Of a DNA stretch of 64,000 nucleotides, positions 8,933 to 17,758 are shown piece after piece. Numbering within the stretch: position 1 is the stretch's first letter; every line of letters begins with the position of its first letter. Source of the DNA: Rhodobacterales bacterium (lineage in GTDB: Bacteria > Pseudomonadota > Alphaproteobacteria > Rhodobacterales > Rhodobacteraceae); the NCBI GenBank assembly GCA_026400355.1, contig JAPLPE010000035.1:1-64000 (forward strand). Reading direction: 5' to 3'. The notes beneath the pieces are model-generated. The model searched no databases. It had not been told where the DNA came from and worked only from the letters and a program-made list of their open reading frames with translations. Made by a program: the position numbers and the translations under genes.

Positions 8933-9433
8933 TCAGGCGTCCCGGGCCAAACGCGCCTCAAGCACGTCAAAGGGGATGCCGGGTTCGTCCTTGGCTCCCC
9001 GGATGACAAGGCTCGTCTTGACGCTCGCCACGTTGGGCGCGGCCGTCAGTTGCTCGGTCAGGAAATTCTGAAATGTCCGCAGATCAGGCGACACGCACTT
9101 AAGGATGAAGTCGACCTCACCATTCAGCATGTGGCATTCCCGGACAAGCGGCCATGAAATGCACTTGGCCTCGAATGCCGACAGGTCGGCCTCGGCTTGT
9201 GATACGAGTCGCACCATCGCAAAGACCTGAACCTCGAATCCCATCTCGCGCGGGTCGATGTCGGCATGATAGCCCCTGATATAGCCCTGCTCCTCAAGCG
9301 TGCGGACCCGCCGCAGGCAAGGCGGCGCCGAGATTCCAACCCGCTTGGCTAACTCGACATTGGTCATCCGACCGTCGGCCTGAAGTTCGGACAGAATCAT
9401 CCTGTCGATCTCGTCCAGTTTTTGTCCGGGCAT
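8933..9433 (-). CDS. Lrp/AsnC family transcriptional regulator
   Basis: DNA-binding regulator with an N-terminal winged helix-turn-helix (about residues 5-60, including MTNVELAKRVGISAPPCLRRV) and a C-terminal RAM/AsnC ligand-binding domain (about 70-150). The chosen ATG at 9433 follows AGGGGGA and gives 166 residues, the usual size; an in-frame start at 9481 adds 16 unsupported residues. It is divergent from trxB, and the shared 180-base gap has a repeated CGCGCAATT motif that may be its operator. The effector amino acid is not known. It converges with the Hint-domain gene, 6 bases apart. Confidence 0.9.
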   Translation of the reverse strand: MPGQKLDEIDRMILSELQADGRMTNVELAKRVGISAPPCLRRVRTLEEQGYIRGYHADIDPREMGFEVQVFAMVRLVSQAEADLSAFEAKCISWPLVRECHMLNGEVDFILKCVSPDLRTFQNFLTEQLTAAPNVASVKTSLVIRGAKDEPGIPFDVLEARLARDA

Positions 9434-9484
9434 CCGGCAGTCCCCCTGTGTCGGCTTTGCGGAATGTAGGGAATAATACAACTT

Positions 9485-9514
9485 CGCGCAATTATATTTC
9501 GCAATCGCGCAATT
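9485..9514. promoter_or_regulatory. Direct repeat CGCGCAATT, candidate Lrp operator
   Basis: CGCGCAATT occurs at 9485-9493 and again at 9506-9514, exactly 21 bases apart, two turns of the helix, separated by the AT-rich ATATTTCGCAAT. It lies in the divergent lrp-type/trxB intergenic region, about 50 bases upstream of the regulator start and about 105 upstream of trxB. Lrp-family regulators often bind AT-rich sites repeated on one helical face next to their own gene. Confidence 0.45.
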
Positions 9515-9617
9515 TCCTGCGGCAAACTTGCCGCCCCTCAGGAAGCTTTGGCGCAGGCTTTCAACCGCGAGTAGGAGTGATTATATCCCGGCGCACCGCA
9601 GTACAAAGGGGGTTTCC

Positions 9618-10601
9618 ATGTCCGAGATTCGTCATACGCGCGTTCTGATCATCGGCTCCGGTCCCGCCGGATACACGGCCGCAGTCTATGCCAGCCGGGC
9701 GATGCTCAACCCCATTCTTGTGCAGGGGCTTGAACCCGGCGGGCAACTGACAACCACGACCGAGGTCGAAAACTGGCCCGGCGATACGCATGTCATGGGC
9801 CCTGATCTCATGGTGCGGATGGAAGCTCATGCCCGCGCAATGGGTGCCGAAATCATTCAGGACATCATCACAAAGCTTGACCTGTCCAACCGCCCCTTCA
9901 CCGCGCAAAGCGACAGCGGCACAGTCTATACGGCCGACACTGTGATCCTCGCGACGGGGGCGCGGGCGAAATGGCTTGGTCTGGCCTCGGAAGAAAAGTT
10001 CAAGGGCTTCGGCGTGTCCGCTTGTGCCACCTGTGACGGCTTCTTCTATCGCGGCGCGGATATAGTGGTCGTCGGCGGCGGCAACACTGCCGTCGAGGAG
10101 GCGCTGTTCCTGACCAACTTCGCCTCCAAGGTGACGCTGATCCACCGCCGCGACACACTTCGTGCGGAAAAGATCATGCAGGACCGCTTGTTCAAGCATC
10201 CCAAGGTCAGCGTGCTTTGGCACCACGAAATCGAAGAGGTAGTCGGTGCCGACAACCCGCCCGGCGTCGAAGCCGTCCGGGCCCGCGATGTCCGGTCAGG
10301 TGCAATCACAGAAATCCCGGCGCGCGGTGTCTTCATCGCCATCGGCCACGCCCCGGCCAGCGATCTGGTCAAGGATCAGCTCGAACTGCACCACGGTGGC
10401 TATGTGAAGGTGAAATCTGGCTCGACCGAAACCTCGATCCCGGGCGTTTTCGCCGCTGGCGACCTGACTGATCACGTTTACCGTCAGGCCGTTACAAGTG
10501 CGGGCATGGGCTGCATGGCGGCACTGGATGCCGAGGAGTTTCTGGCGGCGCAAGAGGCACAGGGCGCCACAAACGCGCTCGCCCCGGCCGCCGCAGAGTA
10601 A
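9618..10601 (+). CDS. trxB: thioredoxin-disulfide reductase
   Basis: FAD flavoenzyme that reduces thioredoxin with NADPH in the cytosol. The 327-residue product starts at ATG 9618 after AAAGGGGG. FAD-binding [16 protein letters not shown] is at 13-28, the redox pair Cys136-Ala-Thr-Cys139 with Asp140, the NADPH motif [12 protein letters not shown] near 151-162, and the C-terminal FAD-binding [14 protein letters not shown]. An in-frame upstream ATG at 9528 would add 30 residues unlike the family. A 13-bp hairpin follows the stop. Confidence 0.96.
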   Translation: MSEIRHTRVLIIGSGPAGYTAAVYASRAMLNPILVQGLEPGGQLTTTTEVENWPGDTHVMGPDLMVRMEAHARAMGAEIIQDIITKLDLSNRPFTAQSDSGTVYTADTVILATGARAKWLGLASEEKFKGFGVSACATCDGFFYRGADIVVVGGGNTAVEEALFLTNFASKVTLIHRRDTLRAEKIMQDRLFKHPKVSVLWHHEIEEVVGADNPPGVEAVRARDVRSGAITEIPARGVFIAIGHAPASDLVKDQLELHHGGYVKVKSGSTETSIPGVFAAGDLTDHVYRQAVTSAGMGCMAALDAEEFLAAQEAQGATNALAPAAAE

Positions 10602-10630
10602 CGTCAAGCAAGACTCTCCGATCCAGCCTG

Positions 10631-10664
10631 ACGGGTGCCAAGGCCTAAGAACCTTGGCACCCGT
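10631..10664 (+). terminator. Strong hairpin after trxB
   Basis: ACGGGTGCCAAGG at 10631-10643 pairs perfectly with CCTTGGCACCCGT at 10652-10664, loop of 8. There is no T-tract after it, so it may act as a 3'-end stabiliser or need Rho rather than being an intrinsic terminator. It sits 30 bases after the trxB stop. Confidence 0.6.
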
Positions 10665-10865
10665 CCGAAACGCTTGGCCAGAACTCGCGGATGTGGCCTG
10701 CGCAGCCTCATGAGTTAGGAAGTCGTGCGACAGTCCCGTGGTGCATTTGCCGCACGTTGACAGTAAGAACGCATTTCACTTGATCCTCCCGCCTGCATGG
10801 GTAACAGAGCGCGCGCATGCGTGGTTTTGGCGTCGTGACGCCCCCCAAAGTGACGAGATTTTCAA

Positions 10866-12569
10866 ATGACAATGCACCTTGCCCCGATTCCCGAACTTTA
10901 CGTGTCTTACGAGAGCGCACAGAAGCTCAAGGTCGAAGCGGGCAACCTGGTTTCGCATGATCTGACCGAACGGCAGGTCTGTGATCTCGAACTCCTGATG
11001 AACGGTGGCTTTTTCCCGCTGAAGGGCTTCCTTTCCGAAGCCGACTACAATTCCGTCGTTGAAACCATGCGCACGTCGGATGGTCACCTCTGGCCGATCC
11101 CGGTGACCCTCGACGTGTCCGAGGTCTTTGCCGCAACGGTCGAAATCGGGCAGGACATCGCTCTGCGCGATCAGGAAGGCGTAATCCTTGCCACCATGAC
11201 CGTGACCGACAAATGGGTGCCGAACAAAGCCAAGGAAGCCGAACATGTGTTCGGTGCTGATGACCTTGCCCACCCTGCCGTCAACTACCTGCACAACAAG
11301 GCGGGCAAGGTCTATCTGGGCGGCCCCGTGACAGGCATCCAGCAGCCCGTGCATTACGATTTCAAGGCACGCCGCGACACGCCGAACGAACTGCGCGCTT
11401 ATTTCCGCAAGATGGGCTGGACCCGCATCGTCGCGTTCCAGACCCGCAACCCGCTCCACCGTGCGCATCAGGAACTGACCTTCCGCGCCGCACGTGAAGC
11501 ACAGGCCAACCTGCTGATTCATCCGGTTGTCGGCATGACCAAACCCGGCGATGTGGACCACTTCACCCGCGTCCGCTGCTACGAGGCGGTGCAGGACAAG
11601 TATCCCTCCTCGACCACGCACCTGTCGCTGCTGAACCTCGCCATGCGCATGGCCGGCCCGCGCGAGGCGCTGTGGCACGCCATCATCCGCAAGAACCACG
11701 GCCTGACCCATTTCATCGTCGGCCGCGATCACGCCGGCCCCGGCAAGAACAGCGCAGGCAAGGATTTCTACGATCCGTATGCCGCACAGGTTCTTGTGCG
11801 CGAACACCAGAAAGAAGTCGGCATCGAGATGGTCGATTTCAAACAGATGGTCTATGTACAGGAAAAGGCACAGTATTACCCCATCGACGAAGTGCCCGGG
11901 AACTCGACCGTTCTGGATATCTCTGGCACCGAACTACGCCGCCGACTACGCGAAGGGCTCGAGATTCCGGATTGGTTCAGTTTCCCCGAAGTCGTGACCG
12001 AACTGCGCCGCACCTCTCCGCCGCGAGCCCAGCAGGGCTTTACCGTGTTCTTCACGGGCTTCTCGGGTTCGGGCAAGTCCACCATCGCCAACGCTCTCAT
12101 GGTCAAGCTGATGGAAATGGGCGGGCGTCCTGTAACCCTGCTTGACGGCGACGTGGTGCGCAAGCATCTGTCCTCGGAGCTCGGCTTCTCCAAGGAACAC
12201 CGCGACATCAACATCAAGCGCATCGGCTATGTCGCCTCCGAGATCACAAAGAACGGCGGCATCGCCATCTGCGCCCCCATCGCCCCCTATGCCGCAACCC
12301 GCCGTGAAGTGCGCGAGATGATCGAAAGCTATGGTGCCTTTATCGAGGTCCATGTCGCGACCAGCCTTGAGGAATGCGAACGCCGCGACCGCAAGGGTCT
12401 TTACAAACTCGCCCGCGAAGGAAAGATCAAGGAATTCACCGGCATCTCGGACCCCTATGACGTTCCGGCAAACCCCGAACTTCGTGTCGAGACCGAGAAT
12501 GTGGACGTCGACAACTGCGCCCATCAGGTCATCCTCAAGCTGGAATCGATGGGCCTGATCAAGGCCTGA
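10866..12569 (+). CDS. bifunctional sulfate adenylyltransferase / adenylylsulfate kinase
   Basis: Makes APS from sulfate and ATP, then phosphorylates it to PAPS, for sulfate assimilation or sulfation. The 567-residue protein is an ATP sulfurylase (1 to about 388) fused to an APS kinase (about 390-567). Sulfurylase motifs are QTRNPLHRAH at 192-201 and GRDHAGPG at 286-293. The kinase has the Walker A GFSGSGKS at 398-405, LDGD at 426-429 and the signature FSKEHRDINIKRI. Catalytic residues of both domains are present. It is monocistronic, with hairpins on both sides. The leader contains a TTGACA at 10757 that could be a -35 box, without a clear -10. Confidence 0.96.
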   Translation: MTMHLAPIPELYVSYESAQKLKVEAGNLVSHDLTERQVCDLELLMNGGFFPLKGFLSEADYNSVVETMRTSDGHLWPIPVTLDVSEVFAATVEIGQDIALRDQEGVILATMTVTDKWVPNKAKEAEHVFGADDLAHPAVNYLHNKAGKVYLGGPVTGIQQPVHYDFKARRDTPNELRAYFRKMGWTRIVAFQTRNPLHRAHQELTFRAAREAQANLLIHPVVGMTKPGDVDHFTRVRCYEAVQDKYPSSTTHLSLLNLAMRMAGPREALWHAIIRKNHGLTHFIVGRDHAGPGKNSAGKDFYDPYAAQVLVREHQKEVGIEMVDFKQMVYVQEKAQYYPIDEVPGNSTVLDISGTELRRRLREGLEIPDWFSFPEVVTELRRTSPPRAQQGFTVFFTGFSGSGKSTIANALMVKLMEMGGRPVTLLDGDVVRKHLSSELGFSKEHRDINIKRIGYVASEITKNGGIAICAPIAPYAATRREVREMIESYGAFIEVHVATSLEECERRDRKGLYKLAREGKIKEFTGISDPYDVPANPELRVETENVDVDNCAHQVILKLESMGLIKA

Positions 12570-12595
12570 TCCAGGCTTCCATGAACGATCAAAGA

Positions 12596-12623
12596 TGGCC
12601 GATACTCCGATCGGCCACCTTTT
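12596..12623 (+). terminator. Intrinsic terminator after sat-cysC
   Basis: TGGCCGAT at 12596-12603 pairs with ATCGGCCA at 12610-12617 around a 6-base loop, followed by CCTTTT. It lies 27 bases after the sat-cysC stop and before the convergent cytochrome b561 stop. Confidence 0.75.
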
Positions 12624-12649
12624 GTCGTTGATCACATACGTCGCCGGGT

Positions 12650-13135
12650 TCACCCCGGGCGGCGCATCCGGTCAAGCAGGTTGTCCTTGAGCACGAACTG
12701 GTGGAACAGCGCGGCTGCCGCGTGAACACCCGCCAGGATCAGCATAGCGTTCATCATCAGCACATGTGTCCCGGCGGCAAGCTCTAGCCCAAGATACCAT
12801 GCCGTCGCGCCAAGGACCGGAACGGCAATCATCAGCGCGTAAAGAAGAATATGGCTCCATTCCCCTGCAACCCGGAGGAGACTGTTCGTACCTACGGGGA
12901 CTTCAGGCGCACCGCGCACAAGGCGCACGATCAGCCGGATCAGTACCAATGCGAGGATGGCAAGGCCAAGGTAGACGTGGATCGAGGACGGCCAGAAGGC
13001 GACGGCCGCACCTTCGGTATGGGCATCGAAGGCCTCTTCCATGCCTTCGCTGACAAAGTAGTTCACGCCGATAAGGATCAGGATCAGCCAGTGAAGGCCA
13101 ATCTGCAAACCGGAATAGCCAGTCGCTTGTTTCAT
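12650..13135 (-). CDS. cytochrome b561 family protein
   Basis: Small di-heme inner-membrane electron carrier of the prokaryotic cytochrome b561 family. The 161 residues form about four transmembrane helices with candidate heme-ligand His residues in LQIGLHWLILILIGVNY, SSIHVYLGLAIL, WSHILLYALMIAVPVLG and GVHAAAALFHQFVLKDN. The ATG at 13135 (MKQATGYSGLQ) fits the family; an in-frame start at 13165 adds ten residues. It is alone, convergent with sat-cysC. The redox partner is not known. Confidence 0.88.
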   Translation of the reverse strand: MKQATGYSGLQIGLHWLILILIGVNYFVSEGMEEAFDAHTEGAAVAFWPSSIHVYLGLAILALVLIRLIVRLVRGAPEVPVGTNSLLRVAGEWSHILLYALMIAVPVLGATAWYLGLELAAGTHVLMMNAMLILAGVHAAAALFHQFVLKDNLLDRMRRPG

Positions 13136-13340
13136 GATGATGGTCCAATAAACGGTGTCGGCCAATCCGGCACACTCTACGCCGCGGCTCCGGGTTCAGC
13201 CACCGGGGCCGGAACTGCCCGCCTCACTTGGGCGATTGCTGCAATTGCATCAACCCCAAAATCGGCACCTATGACTCTGGTTTAGGCACGGCACAGGCCG
13301 TCCCGATGGAAGATCCTGCGTGGCAGCATCTTCCCCGCGT

Positions 13341-13565
13341 TCAGTGGACAGTCTGGGGCAGTTTGTCGTGCTGCAGCGCCAGCGCAAATGCAAGGCGGCG
13401 GTCCGCAACCAGAGCAAGCTGGGTGCCCTCGGCATCATGAACCGCAAAGATCGTCTTAAGCGCACCCGCCTGTTCCTGCATCTCCTTGGGAAGAGAGGCC
13501 ACGGCGATCGGTTTCACATAAACCATGTCGGTACTGATCGAACTCAGATCGAACTTGCTGTTCAT
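13341..13565 (-). CDS. DUF1150 family protein
   Basis: A 74-residue protein of the DUF1150 family, common in Alphaproteobacteria and usually beside small heat-shock genes. The conserved ending EGTQLALVADRRLAFALAL and the earlier VYVKPIAVASLP are visible. It overlaps the upstream Hsp20 gene by 4 bases, so the two are co-translated. No function is established for the family; a stress-related role follows only from the neighbour. Confidence 0.88.
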   Translation of the reverse strand: MNSKFDLSSISTDMVYVKPIAVASLPKEMQEQAGALKTIFAVHDAEGTQLALVADRRLAFALALQHDKLPQTVH

Positions 13566-13984
13566 TTGTTCCCACTCTTTCTGATCCTGATTGACTGCAC
13601 CACGCTGTCTGCCACCTGCCGTGTCAGATCCACATGCAGAAGGCCGTTTTCCATCACAGCCTCGCCTACATCCACGCCATCGGCCAGCACGAAGCTGCGC
13701 TGGAACTGGCGTGCTGCTATACCACGATGCAGAAAGACCCGCCCCTCGCTGTCGTCAGTCTGACGACCCCGGATGACAAGCTGCTTGTCCTCGACCGTGA
13801 TAGCGAGGTCAGAGTCGGAAAATCCTGCCACGGCAAGCGTGATCCGATAGGACCGGTCAGAAGTCTGTTCGATATTGTAGGGCGGATAGCCATCGTTACC
13901 GGATTTGGCCGTCCGTTCGACTAGCCTTTCAAGCTGTTCGAACCCAAGCAGGAAGGGGTGCGTCCCCAAAGTCAGTTTCGTCAT
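13562..13984 (-). CDS. Hsp20 family small heat-shock protein (IbpA-like)
   Basis: ATP-independent holdase chaperone of the alpha-crystallin family. The 140 residues contain the domain from about YNIEQTSDRSYRITLAVAGF to MENGLLHVDLTRQV, with the LVIRGRQ strand and the A-x-x-x-N-G-L-L motif. It heads an operon with DUF1150. The stretch 13985-14176 upstream should hold its promoter; no CIRCE or recognisable ROSE-type RNA thermometer was identified by eye. Confidence 0.9.
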   Translation of the reverse strand: MTKLTLGTHPFLLGFEQLERLVERTAKSGNDGYPPYNIEQTSDRSYRITLAVAGFSDSDLAITVEDKQLVIRGRQTDDSEGRVFLHRGIAARQFQRSFVLADGVDVGEAVMENGLLHVDLTRQVADSVVQSIRIRKSGNK

Positions 13985-14176
13985 GCGACACGTCCTTGAG
14001 CAAAGCGACAGTCATGGCGCGGTCCCGTGTTGGAATGGCGGCCGCACTGCATGAAATATGGGGGGCAGTCTGTGTTCCTGCAAGGGCAAGGACTAGGCGC
14101 AGATACAGCGAGTCACTAGATTGTCCAGCGGTGCAGAGGGACCGATTCCCTCTTGTTGTGTGATTTGAGGAACGGC

Positions 14177-14395
14177 ATGAACATATCGGCCCAGATGGAA
14201 CCGATCGAGGTTCTGCGTATCAAACTCGAAATGCTCAAGCGCGAACACCGCGATCTTGATGAGGCGATCCATGCCCTTCAGGAACGCGGCTCTGCCGATA
14301 TGCTCACCGTGCGGCGGCTCAAGAAGCAGAAGCTGCAACTCAAGGATCAGATCGTCGTACTCGAGGATCGCATCCTTCCCGATATCATCGCCTGA
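14177..14395 (+). CDS. YdcH family protein (DUF465)
   Basis: A 72-residue, mostly helical coiled-coil protein of the YdcH/DUF465 family with no established function. Residues RIKLEMLKREHRDLDEAIHA and VRRLKKQKLQLKDQIV are the family pattern. ATG at 14177 follows GAGGA; an in-frame ATG at 14153 has no ribosome-binding site. It precedes purE by 67 bases on the same strand. Confidence 0.85.
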   Translation: MNISAQMEPIEVLRIKLEMLKREHRDLDEAIHALQERGSADMLTVRRLKKQKLQLKDQIVVLEDRILPDIIA

Positions 14396-14462
14396 CCCGG
14401 CATTGCACCCAGACATGCCCCGGGTATAGTGCCGCTTTGTTTGGCGGCCCGGGGGCTTAGGC

Positions 14463-14951
14463 ATGGCAGACGTAAAGGTCGGCATCATCATGGGCAGCCA
14501 GTCCGACTGGGCCACAATGAAGGTCGCCGCCGAAATCCTTGACGAACTCTGCATCGCGCACGAAACCCGGATCGTTTCGGCGCACCGGACGCCCGACAGG
14601 CTCTGGTCCTATGGCAAGACGGCCGTCGAACGCGGGTTGCAGGTCATCATCGCCGGTGCGGGCGGGGCTGCCCATCTGCCGGGCATGATGGCGTCGAAAA
14701 CGCGGGTTCCGGTCATCGGCGTCCCGGTCCAGACCAAGGCGCTGGCCGGTGTCGATTCGCTCTATTCCATCCTTCAGATGCCGCGCGGCTATCCGGTCGC
14801 GACAATGGCCATCGGCAGTGCCGGTGCCGCGAACGCGGGCCTTCTGGCGGCTGGTATCCTTGCGCTGGGCGATCCGGCTCTGGCCGCACGGCTCGACGCC
14901 TGGCGCGCCGCCCTGACCGCCTCCATCCCCGAGGAGCCCGTCGATGAGTGA
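14463..14951 (+). CDS. purE: 5-(carboxyamino)imidazole ribonucleotide mutase
   Basis: Converts N5-CAIR to CAIR in purine biosynthesis. The 162-residue product has the PurE motifs IIMGSQSDW near 8-16, SAHRTPDR and [11 protein letters not shown], all intact, including the His of SAHRTP. It overlaps purK by 8 bases, the normal purE-purK arrangement, and acts directly on the PurK product. Confidence 0.96.
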   Translation: MADVKVGIIMGSQSDWATMKVAAEILDELCIAHETRIVSAHRTPDRLWSYGKTAVERGLQVIIAGAGGAAHLPGMMASKTRVPVIGVPVQTKALAGVDSLYSILQMPRGYPVATMAIGSAGAANAGLLAAGILALGDPALAARLDAWRAALTASIPEEPVDE

Positions 14952-16017
14952 TACTCTCGCCCCCGGCGCCATCATCGGCATCCTCGGCGGCGGTCAGCTG
15001 GGCCGGATGCTGGCGGTCGCGGCCTCCCGTCTGGGGTTACGGACGCATGTCTATGAACCCGGCGCCGATGCCCCGGCCGCCGATGTCGCATACCGCGTCA
15101 CAACCGCACCGTTTGAAGACACAGCCGCACTTGGGGCCTTTGCCCGCAGCGTCGATGTTGTCACCTATGAGTTCGAGAACGTCCCGACCGCCGCCCTTGA
15201 CCTGATCGAATCCATCCGGCCCATCCGCCCCGGTCGCAATGCACTCGCAACCTCACAGGACCGGCTCACCGAAAAGCAGTTTCTGCAGCGCCTTGGCCTG
15301 AAGACCGCGCCGTTCTTCGCCGTCGCTTCACGGGCCGATCTGGATGCCGCCCTCGCCGCCATCGGCACGCCCGCAATCCTCAAGACCCGGCGCATGGGCT
15401 ATGACGGCAAAGGGCAGGTGCGGATCATGGTCCCGGCTGACGCCGATGCGGCCTTTGCCGCGCTGGCAGGCGCACCATCGATCCTCGAAGGGTTCGTCCC
15501 CTTCGCGCACGAGGCTTCGGTCATCGGTGCAAGGGGCCTCGATGGCAGCGTTGCCGCCTATGATCCCGGCGAAAACGTGCATGACAGCGGCATCCTGCGG
15601 ACCACAACCGTTCCGGCGCGGCTTTCTGCCGCCGAGCGTACGGATGCCGTCCTCATCGCCGCGCGGGTGCTGAACGCGCTCAACTATGTCGGGGTGATCG
15701 GGGTCGAACTCTTCGTCACGCCCTACGGGTTGATCGTGAACGAATTCGCCCCGCGCGTTCACAATTCCGGCCACTGGACGCAGAACGGCTGCGTCATCGA
15801 CCAGTTTGAACAGCACATCCGCGCCATCGCAGGCTGGCCTTTGGGGGACGGTTCACGCCATTCGAATGTCGTGATGGAAAACCTCATCGGCAACGACATG
15901 GACCGCGTCCCCGCCCTCGCCGCTGTGGGCGCGGCCCTGCATCTCTATGGCAAACGCGAGGTCAAGGCAGGCCGCAAGATGGGGCACGCAAACCGTATCA
16001 CCGGTCCGGCGCATTAG
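14944..16017 (+). CDS. purK: 5-(carboxyamino)imidazole ribonucleotide synthase
   Basis: ATP-grasp enzyme that carboxylates AIR to N5-CAIR using ATP and bicarbonate. The 357 residues show the N-terminal [41 protein letters not shown] and [17 protein letters not shown], all PurK signatures. Co-translated with purE through an 8-base overlap. Its 3' end overlaps the convergent lipase gene by 20 bases, so no separate terminator fits between them. Confidence 0.96.
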   Translation: MSDTLAPGAIIGILGGGQLGRMLAVAASRLGLRTHVYEPGADAPAADVAYRVTTAPFEDTAALGAFARSVDVVTYEFENVPTAALDLIESIRPIRPGRNALATSQDRLTEKQFLQRLGLKTAPFFAVASRADLDAALAAIGTPAILKTRRMGYDGKGQVRIMVPADADAAFAALAGAPSILEGFVPFAHEASVIGARGLDGSVAAYDPGENVHDSGILRTTTVPARLSAAERTDAVLIAARVLNALNYVGVIGVELFVTPYGLIVNEFAPRVHNSGHWTQNGCVIDQFEQHIRAIAGWPLGDGSRHSNVVMENLIGNDMDRVPALAAVGAALHLYGKREVKAGRKMGHANRITGPAH

Positions 16018-16765
16018 GGTCCTTGTCGGTCTTGCCGAACACCACCCCGCCAAACGTCAGTTCTCGGTCAAACCTGCCATTGCGCAGAAAGGCCATGACT
16101 TGCGCCATCACGAGCGGGTTGTTCATCATGAAGGTATGGCTGACCGGCAGAACGATGTGATCGTTCATCCCCGGCAGCTTGGTCTTTTCGACCGATACCT
16201 TGCCGTCGTTTTCGCCCTTTATGAAGGTCGACAGGATTGGGTTCAGCGACATGTTCCCGGCAATGATCCCCACCTCATAGGCCGGAAGATTGCCAAGCTG
16301 GTTCGGCAGGCTCGCCGCGTCTGTGCCAAGCTGCAGGCCGGCCGGGCCGTTGATCCACTGGAACGGCTCGAAGTCCCCAAAGACATCCACAATCTCCGAC
16401 CCGCCGTTGGGTGGCCCGAGCATGACGACACGGCCCATCTGGGCGGGGCGGTTTTCTGTCAGCCATGCCCTTGCAAGAATACCGCCCATCGAATGGGTCA
16501 CAAAGTTGACCCGCGTATTGCCACAGGCGGCGACTGCGCCCGGCAGAGTTTCCTGGACAAGTTCCTGAATGGTCCCTTTGCGCGATGGATACCCGGTATT
16601 GACCGTCAGATAACCCGCACGGTCCAGCACCTCTTTCATCGGCGCAAAAGACCCTTCGCTGCGGGCCAGACCGTGCAGCAGGATAACGCTTTCTCCGGAA
16701 TCTGCGCGCGACGGGGTCGCAAGGCCGTGAACAAGATCAACAAGCATGGAGAGAGGACGTTTCAT
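15998..16765 (-). CDS. lipase-like alpha/beta hydrolase
   Basis: A 255-residue serine hydrolase related to triacylglycerol lipase-like proteins (LipA/esterase). ILLHGLARS provides the oxyanion strand and [11 protein letters not shown] the nucleophile elbow; a downstream GNDGKVSV-like Asp region and VSHTFMM supply candidate acid and His residues. The ATG at 16765 gives an N-terminus, [21 protein letters not shown], that might be a weak signal peptide; longer in-frame starts reach 16852. Its 3' end overlaps purK by 20 bases. It is divergent from the Nudix gene. Substrate unknown. Confidence 0.8.
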   Translation of the reverse strand: MKRPLSMLVDLVHGLATPSRADSGESVILLHGLARSEGSFAPMKEVLDRAGYLTVNTGYPSRKGTIQELVQETLPGAVAACGNTRVNFVTHSMGGILARAWLTENRPAQMGRVVMLGPPNGGSEIVDVFGDFEPFQWINGPAGLQLGTDAASLPNQLGNLPAYEVGIIAGNMSLNPILSTFIKGENDGKVSVEKTKLPGMNDHIVLPVSHTFMMNNPLVMAQVMAFLRNGRFDRELTFGGVVFGKTDKDPNAPDR

Positions 16766-16852
16766 GGACGAATGATACACATTGCCGCAGAAAGGTTGAG
16801 ACCTGCTCTGCATGACCTTGCGTCGCTTTGCGGCAATGGGCCAGTCTTGCAT

Positions 16853-17308
16853 ATGTCTTCATCCGCCGCCCGCCCCCGACTTGCCGTCCGCGCGATCATA
16901 TTTCACGCAGAGCGCCTGTTGGTGGTCAATGCATGGAAGCGACGCGAACATCTGTGGTGTGCACCCGGTGGTGGTGTCGACATCCACGCCTCACTGCACG
17001 ACAACCTACGGCGCGAGGTTCTTGAGGAAACGGGTCTCCTCGTGGCCGTCGGCACACCCTGCCTCATCAACGAATTCCACGACCCGCGCGGCGACTTCCA
17101 TCAGGTGGACTTGTATTTCCGCTGCACGATCCTCTCAGGTGATCCCACCGGTGACTGGACTGATCCCGAAGGTATCGTGACCCATCGCCGCTGGGTCACC
17201 CGCGCCGAGATGGCGCGGATGTTCGTCAAACCCGACAGCCTTGCGGCCGTGGCCTGGGGCGATGTGGATGCGCCTGCCTATGATCCGCTGGAACCAATCG
17301 TCCGCTGA
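16853..17308 (+). CDS. Nudix hydrolase with a substituted Nudix box
   Basis: A 151-residue Nudix-fold protein that should hydrolyse a nucleoside diphosphate linked to another moiety. The box reads [20 protein letters not shown] at 40-59: the core REVLEE with its metal-binding Glu residues is intact, but the first Glu of G-x5-E is Ala46. That first Glu is often structural, so activity is still likely. ATG at 16853 starts 87 bases from the divergent lipase start. It converges with the DUF4406 gene 5 bases away. Confidence 0.88.
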   Translation: MSSSAARPRLAVRAIIFHAERLLVVNAWKRREHLWCAPGGGVDIHASLHDNLRREVLEETGLLVAVGTPCLINEFHDPRGDFHQVDLYFRCTILSGDPTGDWTDPEGIVTHRRWVTRAEMARMFVKPDSLAAVAWGDVDAPAYDPLEPIVR

Positions 17309-17313
17309 CCGGG

Positions 17314-17682
17314 TCAGGCGGCGTCGGGGATGTCGGACAACGCATAGTAAACGGGAATGCCGCGCGCCGTCGCGATCCTGACGTCATTGTCCGCCCCCGC
17401 CGATTGCCCCGGCAGTCGCAGCACGGCATCACAATGTTCAAGCAGGCGATGCGCGGTCGGATGCATGACGGCGTTGTAAAGCGCACCCCCGACGGGGCCA
17501 CCACCCGCACCGGCCAGAACCGGCAGTGCCACCCATTCACCGATCATCGGCACATGACCCTTCTGAAAGATCGGCCAGGCCGCCTGTTCAAGTCGCCGTA
17601 GGTTTTCAGCTATGCAGGAAGGGTCATCCCCTGTGCCGGACCGATAGGGTCCCGCGATCAGAATCATCATCGGTTTTGCCAT
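17314..17682 (-). CDS. DUF4406 / nucleoside 2-deoxyribosyltransferase-like protein
   Basis: A 122-residue protein of the DUF4406 type, whose fold is related to nucleoside 2-deoxyribosyltransferases. The N-terminus has ILIAGPYRSGTGDDP, the middle MIGEWVALPVL and the C-terminal half HCDAVLRLPGQSAGADNDV, matching the clan's substrate loop. ATG at 17682 follows AAAGGAG. It is divergent from the DeoR-type regulator, with 66 bases between the starts, so it may be regulated by the operator array there. Enzymatic activity is inferred only from fold. Confidence 0.75.
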   Translation of the reverse strand: MAKPMMILIAGPYRSGTGDDPSCIAENLRRLEQAAWPIFQKGHVPMIGEWVALPVLAGAGGGPVGGALYNAVMHPTAHRLLEHCDAVLRLPGQSAGADNDVRIATARGIPVYYALSDIPDAA

Positions 17683-17728
17683 GTCATGCTCCTTTTGACG
17701 GGATGGCTCTGGCATATCATCCTGATTC

Positions 17729-17758
17729 GTGCAATATCGTGCATTATCATGCATGATC
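17729..17758. promoter_or_regulatory. Three tandem decamers with a 12-bp palindrome at the deoR-type start
   Basis: GTGCAATATC, GTGCATTATC and ATGCATGATC follow each other at 17729-17738, 17739-17748 and 17749-17758. A further GCATATCAT lies at 17712-17720. ATCATGCATGAT at 17746-17757 is a perfect palindrome that spans the start codon. The 10-base period puts each repeat on the same helix face. It is a good candidate autoregulatory operator in the divergent regulator/DUF4406 region. Confidence 0.5.
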
